Shown here: positions 1 through 4,801 of the stretch, in pieces
Numbering within the stretch: position 1 is the first letter of the stretch
How the letters are laid out: the number at the start of each line of letters is the position of its first letter
Source: Candidatus Methylomirabilota bacterium
GTDB lineage: Bacteria; Methylomirabilota; Methylomirabilia; Methylomirabilales; 2-02-FULL-66-22
Assembly (NCBI GenBank): GCA_016209725.1
Contig: JACQVO010000058.1
Coordinates: forward strand, 1-5,229
Length of the DNA stretch: 5,229 bases
Direction of reading: 5' to 3'
The notes under the pieces: generated by a model
What the model was told of the DNA's origin: nothing
Databases searched by the model: none
What the model saw: only the letters and a program-made list of their open reading frames with translations
Translations under genes and position numbers: made by a program

Positions 1-72
1 GGCGGAGGGGGCGGCGGGGATTCAGGGGGCAGCGGTGGCGGCGGAGGCGGATCAGGCGGCGGCAGTCATTGA
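1..72 (+). CDS. C-terminal end of an upstream gene with a Gly/Ser-rich tail (partial)
   Basis: Reading from base 1 gives 23 codons ending in TGA at 70-72. They encode only Gly, Ser, one Asp and a final His (six Gly, Asp-Ser, Gly-Gly-Ser, six Gly, Ser, three Gly, Ser-His). A flexible glycine tail ending in Ser-His is seen at the C-terminus of several small bacterial proteins, including FmdB-type zinc-ribbon proteins, but no diagnostic domain lies inside the window, so the product cannot be named. The stop lies 49 bases before the trpB2 start, which is close enough for co-transcription. The stretch could instead be non-coding GGC-rich sequence that happens to be open, since the frame starting at base 2 is also open. 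The preceding sequence would settle it. Confidence 0.35.
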   Translation, partial: GGGGGGDSGGSGGGGGGSGGGSH

Positions 73-102
73 ACCGCCGAACCGCCGAACGGTCGAACGT
101 CC
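71..102. repeat. Octamer tandem repeat (GAACCGCC-type, 4 copies)
   Basis: Four 8-base units follow without a gap: GAACCGCC, GAACCGCC, GAACGGTC and GAACGTCC. The first two are identical and the last two share the GAAC core. The repeat begins at the stop of the upstream frame and ends 6 bases before the trpB2 ribosome binding site, so it fills most of the short intergenic gap. The function is unknown. It would form part of the mRNA leader if the genes are co-transcribed. Confidence 0.75.
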
Positions 103-108
103 TCGCAG

Positions 109-114
109 AAGGAG
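109..114 (+). promoter_or_regulatory. Ribosome binding site deciding the trpB2 start
   Basis: AAGGAG lies 7 bases upstream of the ATG at 122. This supports 122 as the start over the upstream in-frame ATG at 35. That one would add 29 Ala/Arg/Pro-rich residues encoded by the octamer repeat and by sequence overlapping the upstream gene's tail. Confidence 0.85.
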
Positions 115-121
115 TCTTGGA

Positions 122-1483
122 ATGCCCGAGACCAAGGTGGTGCTGACAGAGAAGGACCTGCCGACGCACTGGTACAACATCCAGGCGGACCTGCCGTTCC
201 CGCTGCCGCCGGTGATCCATCCGGGGACGAAGCAGCCCATCGGGCCGCAGGATCTGGCCCCGCTGTTTCCCATGGAGCTCATCAAGCAAGAGGTGACCCA
301 GGATCGCTGGGTGGAGATCCCGGAGCCGGTCCGGGACCTCTACCGCCTCTGGCGCCCGTCCCCACTGTACCGGGCCCACCGCCTGGAGCAGGCGCTCCAG
401 ACCCCCGCCAGGATCTACTACAAGTGGGAGGGGGTGAGCCCCGCCGGCAGCCACAAGCCGAACACGGCGGTGGCCCAGGCCTTCTACTGCCGGCAGGAAG
501 GCGCCAGCCGCATCACCACCGAGACGGGGGCCGGCCAATGGGGGAGCGCCCTCGCCTTCGCCTGCAACGCCTTCGGCCTGGAGTCGAAGGTGTACATGGT
601 AAAGGTGAGCTATGAGCAGAAACCGTACCGGCGGATCATGATGGAGACCTGGGGCGGGAAGGTCGTGCCCAGCCCCAGCCCCGAGACTCGGGCCGGCCGG
701 GCGATTCTGGCCAAGGACCCCGAATCACCGGGCAGTCTGGGCATCGCCATAAGCGAGGCGGTGGAAGAGGCCGCTATCCGCCAAGACACGAAGTACTCGC
801 TGGGCAGTGTGTTGAACCACGTGTTAATGCACCAGACGGTCATCGGCCTGGAGGCCAAGAGGCAGTTCGAGATGCTGGGCGAGTATCCGGACGTTCTGGT
901 CGGCTGCGTCGGCGGGGGCAGCTCCTTTGCCGGCTTCACGTTCCCCTTCATCCAGGACAAGCTGTCGGGAAAGGCCGAGGCGCTGCGCGTGGTGGCGGTG
1001 GAGCCCACGGCTTGTCCCAGCCTGACGAAGGGGAAGTACCTCTACGACTTCGGCGATACCGCGGGAACGACCCCCCTCATCAAGATGTACACGCTCGGGC
1101 ATTCCTTCATTCCGGCGCCGATCCATGCGGGGGGGCTGCGCTATCACGGCATGGCGCCGCTGGTCTGCGCGCTGTACGATCACAAGATCATCGAGGCGGT
1201 GGCCGTGCACCAGAATCCCATCTTTGAAGCCGCCGTGCAGTTCGCCCGCTGCGAGGGGATCATCCCCGCGCCGGAGCCGGCGCACGCCATCCGGGTCGTG
1301 GTAAAGGAAGCGCTCCGGTGCCGCCAGCGAGGCGAGGCCAAGACCATCGCCTTCGTCCTCTGCGGCCACGGACACTTCGATCTCGGCTCGTACCAGCGCT
1401 ACCTGGCCGGGCAGTTGGAGGACTACGAGCTGCCGCAGTCCGCCATTGACCAGGCGCTCAGCCTTGTCCCGAAAGTGACGTAA
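122..1483 (+). CDS. trpB2: Tryptophan synthase beta chain, TrpB2 type
   Basis: This is a 453-residue PLP-dependent enzyme that condenses indole with L-serine to give tryptophan in the cytoplasm. The sequence shows the TrpB2 signature SHKPNTA at 110-116, with the PLP lysine at K112. It also shows ETGAGQWGSA from E134 (the catalytic glutamate of the family), the glycine-rich phosphate loop GCVGGGSS at 261-268, PEPAHA near 384-389 and CGHGHFD at 414-420. The length and the extended N-terminus (THWYNIQADLPFPLPP) match the longer TrpB2 group rather than the roughly 400-residue TrpB1. TrpB2 enzymes often occur without an adjacent trpA, and none is visible here, so it may act alone, possibly salvaging free indole. 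No residue needed for PLP chemistry appears to be missing. A PLP lyase of related specificity is a less likely alternative. Confidence 0.95.
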   Translation: MPETKVVLTEKDLPTHWYNIQADLPFPLPPVIHPGTKQPIGPQDLAPLFPMELIKQEVTQDRWVEIPEPVRDLYRLWRPSPLYRAHRLEQALQTPARIYYKWEGVSPAGSHKPNTAVAQAFYCRQEGASRITTETGAGQWGSALAFACNAFGLESKVYMVKVSYEQKPYRRIMMETWGGKVVPSPSPETRAGRAILAKDPESPGSLGIAISEAVEEAAIRQDTKYSLGSVLNHVLMHQTVIGLEAKRQFEMLGEYPDVLVGCVGGGSSFAGFTFPFIQDKLSGKAEALRVVAVEPTACPSLTKGKYLYDFGDTAGTTPLIKMYTLGHSFIPAPIHAGGLRYHGMAPLVCALYDHKIIEAVAVHQNPIFEAAVQFARCEGIIPAPEPAHAIRVVVKEALRCRQRGEAKTIAFVLCGHGHFDLGSYQRYLAGQLEDYELPQSAIDQALSLVPKVT

Positions 1484-1484
1484 G

Positions 1485-1554
1485 GCGTGAGGGGGAAGGC
1501 GGGAGGCGACTCGAATGCGGAATGCGGAATGCGGATTGCGGAATGAGGAATGGA
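1485..1554. repeat. Heptamer tandem repeat, G-first family (10 units)
   Basis: Starting 2 bases after the trpB2 stop, the sequence reads in unbroken 7-base steps: GCGTGAG, GGGGAAG, GCGGGAG, GCGACTC, three exact GAATGCG, then GATTGCG, GAATGAG and GAATGGA. Every unit begins with G. The middle copies are exact and the flanks diverge. This is the first of three period-7 blocks in the 1484-1874 gap, which contains no gene. Confidence 0.85.
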
Positions 1555-1560
1555 GCCGAC

Positions 1561-1591
1561 CTGCCTGCCGCGCCGAACGCGGCGCAGGCAG
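1561..1591. repeat. GC-rich bulged hairpin downstream of trpB2
   Basis: CTGCCT (1561-1566) pairs with AGGCAG (1586-1591), and GCCGCG (1567-1572) pairs with CGCGGC (1578-1583). The loop is CCGAA and there is a two-base GC bulge on the 3' side. The 12 paired bases, nearly all G:C, would fold strongly in RNA. It could slow or end trpB2 transcription 78 bases past the stop, but no T-run follows, so a standard intrinsic terminator is not supported. It interrupts the heptamer arrays on either side. Confidence 0.7.
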
Positions 1592-1595
1592 GGAG

Positions 1596-1623
1596 CCGTG
1601 AGGCGGGAGGCGGGAGGCGGGAA
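1596..1623. repeat. Heptamer tandem repeat, GCGGGAG family
   Basis: CCGTGAG is followed by GCGGGAG, GCGGGAG and GCGGGAA. The same GCGGGAG word occurs at 1499-1505 in the first heptamer block, so the two blocks on either side of the hairpin are related. The G-tracts recur every 7 bases, which gives the + strand some quadruplex-forming potential. Confidence 0.8.
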
Positions 1624-1635
1624 CCGAACCGGTTA

Positions 1636-1747
1636 CCAATTTCCAATTTCCAGTGTCCAATTTCCAATTTCCAGTGTCCAGTGTCCAATTTCCAATTTCC
1701 AGTGTCCAGTGTCCAGTGTCCAATTTCCAATTTCCAGTTTCCAAAGT
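1636..1747. repeat. Two-letter heptamer array (CCAATTT / CCAGTGT), about 16 units
   Basis: From 1636 the DNA is a head-to-tail array of two heptamers, A = CCAATTT and B = CCAGTGT, with no spacers. The order is A A B, A A B B, A A B B B, A A, followed by a hybrid CCAGTTT (1734-1740) and a decayed CCAAAGT (1741-1747). The 14 A or B units from 1636 to 1733 are exact. It is markedly more AT-rich than its surroundings. Neither heptamer makes a stop codon in any frame on either strand, so long spurious reading frames cross it. Similar short heptamer arrays occur in intergenic DNA of various bacteria, such as the STRR repeats of cyanobacteria. No function can be read from the sequence. Confidence 0.95.
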
Positions 1748-1770
1748 CAGTGGTCATGTCATCGCTGATG

Positions 1771-1838
1771 GCCGAGAGGGGCCTGCCCTGAGCGCCTCGA
1801 CGCCTCTCGGCACAGGCCTGTCGAAGGGCGTGTCCTGA
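1771..1838. repeat. Inverted repeat within a dispersed-type palindromic element
   Basis: GCCGAGAGG (1771-1779) is repeated inverted as CCTCTCGGC (1803-1811), 9 perfect pairs around 23 bases. Within and after it are the words CCCTGAGCGCCTCGACG (1786-1802) and CCTGTCGAAGGGCGTGTCCTGAG (part of 1817-1838). These resemble the CCTGAGC/TCGAAGGG-type palindromic repeats scattered through many bacterial genomes. It is probably a decayed copy of such an element. A regulatory role for the downstream gene is possible but not shown. Confidence 0.6.
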
Positions 1839-1839
1839 G

Positions 1840-1858
1840 TCCCGCGGCGGCCGCGGGA
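1840..1858 (+). promoter_or_regulatory. Stable hairpin just upstream of the NYN gene's ribosome binding site
   Basis: TCCCGCGG (1840-1847) and CCGCGGGA (1851-1858) are perfect inverted copies around a 3-base loop (CGG). The stem is 8 bp, with 7 G:C pairs. Its 3' foot is only 3 bases from the purine-rich ribosome binding site (1862-1870) of the gene at 1875. In mRNA it would stand next to the ribosome landing site and could affect translation or protect the 5' end. No T-tract follows, so it is not a standard terminator. Confidence 0.65.
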
Positions 1859-1861
1859 TCG

Positions 1862-1870
1862 AAGGGAGAG
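1862..1870 (+). promoter_or_regulatory. Ribosome binding site of the NYN-domain gene
   Basis: AAGGGAGAG precedes ATG 1875, with the GGAG core ending 6 bases before the start. It supports this start, which also places the first NYN beta-strand (LAVFIDFEN) at residues 8-16, as expected for a complete domain. Confidence 0.8.
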
Positions 1871-1874
1871 CGGA

Positions 1875-2636
1875 ATGGCTGAGGCGGAGAATACGCTGGC
1901 GGTCTTCATTGATTTCGAGAATCTGGCGCAGGGGTTCAAGCACGGCAAGGAGGACTTCGAAATCCATCGGGTGCTGGAGCGCCTGCTGGAAAAGGGGAAG
2001 GTGATCGCGAAGGTCGCCTACGCCGATTGGAGTCGCTACGCGAAGTACAAGCAATCCCTCCACGAGGCCGCCATCGAACTGATCGAGGTCCCCAAGCGTT
2101 CCATGACCGGAAAGAACTCCGCCGACATTCGCCTGTGCGTGGATGCCATGGATCTGTGCTACTCGAAGGCCCACATCGACACGTTCGTCATCGTCTCCGG
2201 AGACAGCGACTTCTCGCCCCTGGTCTCCAAGCTGAAGACCAACGGCAAGCGCGTCATCGGGCTGGGAATGAAAGATTCGACCTCCACCTTGCTGAGCGAC
2301 AATTGCGACGAATTCATCTTCTACGAAAGCCTGGGGAAGCCGGACCGGATCACGACGCCGGGCATCCGGGACATCCCCAAGGAGAAGCGGGAGGTCTACG
2401 AGCTCTTGTTTGACACCATCGCCGGCCTCATCCGCGAGAACAAGGAGATCCTCTGGTCCTCCATGGTGAAGGACACCATGAAGCGCAAACGGCCGGCCTT
2501 TTCCGAGCGGGCACACGGCTACCGCACCTTCAGCGACCTGTTGGAGGACGCCCAGAAGCATGGCTACATCACTCTGCGGACCGACCCCACCAGCGGCACC
2601 TACGTCGTGGTGGGTTTCGCCAAGCCGGGGCGCTGA
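1875..2636 (+). CDS. NYN (LabA/DUF88-type) nuclease-like protein with C-terminal OST-HTH/LOTUS-type segment
   Basis: This 253-residue protein has two parts. Residues 7-152 form a NYN domain of the PIN-like nuclease fold. It starts with LAVFIDFENL (D13, N16), continues with GKNSADIRLCVDAMDL (D84, D90) and IVSGDSDFSPL (D110, D112), and ends with a strand at CDEFIFYE. These conserved acidic residues are the usual metal-binding set, so an RNA-cleaving activity is plausible. Residues about 171-248 (KREVYELLFDTIAGLI to GTYVVVGF) resemble the OST-HTH/LOTUS winged-helix domain, an RNA-binding module commonly fused to bacterial NYN domains. There is no signal peptide or membrane segment, so it is cytoplasmic. 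The RNA target is unknown. It is transcribed after a repeat-rich 391-base gap and converges on the response regulator 30 bases downstream, with no clear terminator between the stops. Confidence 0.9.
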   Translation: MAEAENTLAVFIDFENLAQGFKHGKEDFEIHRVLERLLEKGKVIAKVAYADWSRYAKYKQSLHEAAIELIEVPKRSMTGKNSADIRLCVDAMDLCYSKAHIDTFVIVSGDSDFSPLVSKLKTNGKRVIGLGMKDSTSTLLSDNCDEFIFYESLGKPDRITTPGIRDIPKEKREVYELLFDTIAGLIRENKEILWSSMVKDTMKRKRPAFSERAHGYRTFSDLLEDAQKHGYITLRTDPTSGTYVVVGFAKPGR

Positions 2637-2666
2637 GGCGGGCAGCAAACCGCGGGATCCTCCGCC

Positions 2667-3653
2667 CTATTCCTCGGGCTGGAGGCGCAGCCCTCGGCCG
2701 GACTGGCGGGCATGCTCTGCGAGGATGGCCAGCAGTTCCTGCACCTTGGCCTCGAGCTGGCGGATCAACCCCCGGTTCCGAACGGTGAGGCGCCGCCGAT
2801 CCAGGGCGCGAGCGACCGTCGTCAGCATCACCTGGTTTTTGAATCCCTTGACGATGAAGTCAAAGGCGCCCAGGCGGAGGGCAGCAATGGCGTTATCGGA
2901 GGTGGGGTGGGCCGTCACGATGACAACGGGAGAGTCGGGGACCAGTTCCCCCAGCTTCGACAGGACCTCCAGTCCCGACATGCCGGGCATCATGATGTCG
3001 AGGAGGACGACATCAATGGTCTCCTGCCGGGCGATCTCCAGAGCCTGGGGCCCGTTCTCCGCCTCCAGGACGACATAGCCCTCTTCCCGCAGGACATCGG
3101 CGTACAGTTGGCGGGGGAGCAGCTCGTCGTCCACCACCAGGACCACACCGGAGGCGGGCTCGGGAGGGGGAAGCCGCGACTCCTTCCTGGGCTGATCGGC
3201 GTGGCGGGCCAGTTCCAGCGCGTGCAGGTAGGCCAGGGCCCGCTCCAGGTTGCGGTTCAGGTGTCGCACCTTCAAGAGGGCCTCCACGCGGGTCAGCAGC
3301 TCCGCCCGCTGGAAAGGTTTGGTGAGGAAGTCGTCGCCGCCCGCCGCCAGCGCCCGCTCCTTGTCACCGAGCTGGCTCAGGGCCGTGACGAACAGAACGG
3401 GGATGCCGCTGGTTTGCGGGTCTGTCTTCACCCGGGCGCACACCTCGAAGCCGGACAGGCCGGGCATCATGAGGTCGAGGATCATGAGGTCGGGTGTCTT
3501 CTCGTGAGCCGCGGCCAAACCCTCCTCGCCGCCGCCGGCCAGGGAGACCTCGTAGCCGGAGGCGAGCAGGATCGCCTCAATCAGTTCCCGGTTCTGCTGC
3601 TCGTCGTCCACGACGAGGATGTGGGGGGGCGAATCGCCCATGGACTTGGTCAT
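2667..3653 (-). CDS. Response regulator with two tandem receiver domains and no output domain
   Basis: This is a 328-residue signalling protein. The first receiver domain (about 11-127) has HILVVDDE with the acidic pair D16/D17, phospho-acceptor D60 in LMILDLMMPG, T90 and K112 in FLTKPF. A helical linker (about 128-160, HLNRNLERALAYLHALELA) leads to a second receiver (about 169-287). That has VVLVVDDE with D175/D176, phospho-acceptor D219 in VVLLDIMMPG, T247 and K269. In the second domain the usual Lys-Pro is Lys-Gly (FIVKGF). The C-terminus (about 295-317) is a probable coiled coil, RQLEAKVQELLAILAEH. No DNA-binding, GGDEF, HD-GYP or kinase domain follows, so it probably acts through protein contacts or as a phosphorelay intermediate. 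No histidine kinase is in the window. The start at 3653 is chosen for its AGGAGG. An in-frame ATG at 3680 lacks such a site. Confidence 0.92.
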   Translation of the reverse strand: MTKSMGDSPPHILVVDDEQQNRELIEAILLASGYEVSLAGGGEEGLAAAHEKTPDLMILDLMMPGLSGFEVCARVKTDPQTSGIPVLFVTALSQLGDKERALAAGGDDFLTKPFQRAELLTRVEALLKVRHLNRNLERALAYLHALELARHADQPRKESRLPPPEPASGVVLVVDDELLPRQLYADVLREEGYVVLEAENGPQALEIARQETIDVVLLDIMMPGMSGLEVLSKLGELVPDSPVVIVTAHPTSDNAIAALRLGAFDFIVKGFKNQVMLTTVARALDRRRLTVRNRGLIRQLEAKVQELLAILAEHARQSGRGLRLQPEE

Positions 3654-3658
3654 GATCG

Positions 3659-3667
3659 CCTCCTCCT
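3659..3667 (-). promoter_or_regulatory. Ribosome binding site of the response regulator
   Basis: Read on the minus strand, AGGAGGAGG lies 5 bases upstream of the ATG at 3653. It is a near-ideal anti-Shine-Dalgarno match and decides this start over the ATG at 3680. Confidence 0.85.
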
Positions 3668-3756
3668 GCTCGGCATCCATCCGCGAGGATCCGGCGGCGA
3701 CTTGGAGTGTCGGCTGACGCTCACAAGCCGCCGGCTCTTGGCTGCTTGCACAGATG

Positions 3757-3785
3757 CTTCTAGCACAGACACCGATCCGAGTAAA
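3757..3785 (-). promoter_or_regulatory. Candidate sigma-70-type promoter for the response regulator
   Basis: On the minus strand, TTTACT (3785-3780) and TAGAAG (3762-3757) are separated by 17 bases. Each matches 4 of 6 consensus bases. A TG one base before the -10 (TGCTAGAAG) makes it an extended -10 promoter. Transcription would start near 3750 and give a leader of about 97 bases. This is a consensus match only, and sigma factor preferences in this lineage are unknown. Confidence 0.45.
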
Positions 3786-3816
3786 GGCCGTCCTCCACGC
3801 CGGGTGGCGAAAGTCG

Positions 3817-3845
3817 TTGACAGGCCCACCTGCCTTTGTTAAGTA
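3817..3845 (+). promoter_or_regulatory. Candidate promoter for the CoA-transferase subunit
   Basis: A perfect -35 box, TTGACA (3817-3822), lies in the divergent gap. The -10 is weak: TTAAGT at 3839-3844 (16-base spacer) or TAAGTA at 3840-3845 (17-base spacer). A weak -10 beside a perfect -35 is common in activator-dependent or tightly repressed promoters. The predicted start near 3851 would fall at the edge of the inverted repeat 3854-3885, which suits repressor control. Confidence 0.4.
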
Positions 3846-3853
3846 AGGGCACC

Positions 3854-3885
3854 CGGAATTGAGAGAGGCGCGCTCGCCAATTCCG
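3854..3885. promoter_or_regulatory. Inverted repeat, candidate operator at the CoA-transferase transcription start
   Basis: CGGAATTG (3854-3861) and CAATTCCG (3878-3885) are perfect inverted copies, 8 bp each, separated by 16 bases. They lie just downstream of the candidate -10 and 23 bases before the ribosome binding region. The arrangement fits an operator for a dimeric repressor. In RNA it would be an 8-bp stem with a 16-base loop at the start of the leader. The left half-site occurs once more at 4861-4868, before the next gene. Confidence 0.55.
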
Positions 3886-3917
3886 AACCCGGGGGGATAC
3901 AGAAGGCGAGGGGCGTG

Positions 3918-4799
3918 ATGCCCAAGGCGGATGGGGCGGGCGGGTACACCGCGGGCGAACTGATGGTGGTCTGCGCCGCTCGCGAGATCCGGGATGGCGA
4001 GGTCGTCTTCGTCGGGATGCGCCTGCCCCTCCTGGCCTTCGCCCTGGCCAAGCGCACCCACGCCCCCAGGGCGGTCGGCCTCTTCGAGAACGGCATTGTC
4101 CGCGATTCCGCGGCCGCGACACTGCTGTACACGATGGGCGATGGCGGCAATGTGGCGGGGGCGCTCTGGTGCACCCGGATGGCGGATGTCATGGCGCTCC
4201 TGCACCAGGGGGCGGTCGATGTCGGGTTCATCGGCGGCGCCCAGATGGATCGATTCGGAAATCTCAACACCTCATATGTTTCGGCTGAGGGGCAGGGTCG
4301 GCACGCCGGCGAGCCAGGGAGAGAGGAGGCGGCTGCTGGCGGCCCGGCAGCCTGCGGTGCGCGCGGGGATGCTGGCCGCACCGGGGAGGGCTATCGCCTC
4401 GGCATGAAGCTTCCCGGCAGCGGGGGAGCGGCCGACATCGCGGCTCTTGCCGGGCGCCTGCTGGTCATCATGCAGCACGAGCGGCGTCGGTTCATCCCCA
4501 GAGTGGATTACGTGACCTCTCCCGGATACGGGGACGGAGGGGACTGGCGGGCGCGCGTGGGCCTCCCGCGAGGGGGGCCGGCCGCGGCCATCACGACGTT
4601 GGGTGTGCTCCGGTTTCGCCCGGACACCCGGGAGGCCTACCTGGCCTCGTACCATCCCGGTACCTCCGTGGCGGAGGTCCGGGGGAACAGCGGGTGGGAT
4701 CTCTTGGTGGCGGAGGGGGTGCGGGAGACGCCGCCGCCTGCGCCCGAGGAGCTGCGGATCATCCGGGAATACGACCCGGATGGCTTCTGGACGCGGTGA
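3918..4799 (+). CDS. Class I CoA-transferase, beta-type subunit (GctB/IpdB-like), with internal insertion
   Basis: This 293-residue cytoplasmic protein resembles the beta subunit of glutaconate/3-oxoacid-type CoA-transferases, which move CoA between carboxylic acids. Landmarks in order are YTAGELMVV near the N-terminus, FENG at 56-59 (E57 aligns with the catalytic-glutamate motif of active members), VGFIGGAQMDRFGNLNTS at 102-119, LPGSGGAADIA at 165-175, HERRRFIPRVDYVTSPGY around 187-204, and a C-terminal WDLLVAEG. Residues 122-155 interrupt the usually short link between GNLNT and LPGSGG. Without them the length would be about 259, normal for the family. The alpha subunit, normally encoded next door, is absent on both sides, so the substrate cannot be told. 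ATG 3918 is preferred over the adjoining GTG 3915 because AAGGCGAGGGG sits at 3903-3913. The insertion may or may not leave the enzyme active. Confidence 0.85.
   Translation: MPKADGAGGYTAGELMVVCAAREIRDGEVVFVGMRLPLLAFALAKRTHAPRAVGLFENGIVRDSAAATLLYTMGDGGNVAGALWCTRMADVMALLHQGAVDVGFIGGAQMDRFGNLNTSYVSAEGQGRHAGEPGREEAAAGGPAACGARGDAGRTGEGYRLGMKLPGSGGAADIAALAGRLLVIMQHERRRFIPRVDYVTSPGYGDGGDWRARVGLPRGGPAAAITTLGVLRFRPDTREAYLASYHPGTSVAEVRGNSGWDLLVAEGVRETPPPAPEELRIIREYDPDGFWTR
4281..4382 (+). other. 102-base in-frame insertion within the CoA-transferase gene
   Basis: This segment encodes residues 122-155, made only of Ala, Gly, Arg, Glu, Pro, Ser, Gln, His, Cys, Asp and Thr. It has no Val, Ile, Leu, Met, Phe, Tyr or Trp, unlike the flanking protein. 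By hand count it is about 79% G+C, higher than the gene around it. The flanking residues (NTSYV before, GEGYRLGMKLPGSGG after) join into a family-like sequence when it is removed. It contains no start, stop or transposase signature, and its exact ends are judged from family spacing. Confidence 0.6.
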
Positions 4800-4801
4800 T
4801 C

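Noticed and set aside
35..121. Extended TrpB2 N-terminus from ATG 35
   Set aside because: It overlaps the upstream Gly-rich tail and the octamer repeat and encodes low-complexity sequence. ATG 122 has AAGGAG at the right distance.
824..1744. Long minus-strand open frame (306 codons) across the end of trpB2 and the heptamer array
   Set aside because: It is antisense to a clear TrpB2 gene, and its N-terminal part is a Thr-Gly-Asn-Trp-Lys-Leu-type repeat produced by the stop-free heptamers. There is no family resemblance.
1485..1747. CRISPR array
   Set aside because: The units are 7 bases, contiguous, without unique spacers or 23-45 base repeats, and no cas gene is present.
1522..1838. Plus-strand small frames with Asn-Phe-Gln-Cys-Pro-Ile-Ser repeats
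   Set aside because: These are translations of the 7-base repeat. A 7-base unit gives a 7-residue repeat in every frame, so periodic protein sequence is no evidence of coding here.
1458..2648. Long minus-strand open frame (396 codons) opposite the NYN gene
   Set aside because: It is the complement of a well-supported gene and is kept open by high G+C and by the heptamers, which contain no stop in any frame.
2637..2666. Bidirectional terminator between the convergent stops
   Set aside because: Only a 5-base GGCGG/CCGCC pairing over a long loop is visible, with no T-run on either strand.
2712..3842. Plus-strand open frame of 376 codons opposite the response regulator
   Set aside because: It is the mirror of a gene with two complete receiver domains and shows no recognisable domain of its own.
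3654..4205. N-terminal extension of the response regulator to an upstream start
   Set aside because: The frame stays open upstream, but it crosses the divergent promoter region and runs antisense to the CoA-transferase. The receiver domain begins shortly after the well-placed start at 3653.
4281..4382. A pair of compensating frameshifts instead of an insertion in the CoA-transferase
   Set aside because: The other frames of this stretch give no family-like sequence, and the gene is longer than normal by about the size of the segment, which frameshifts would not produce.
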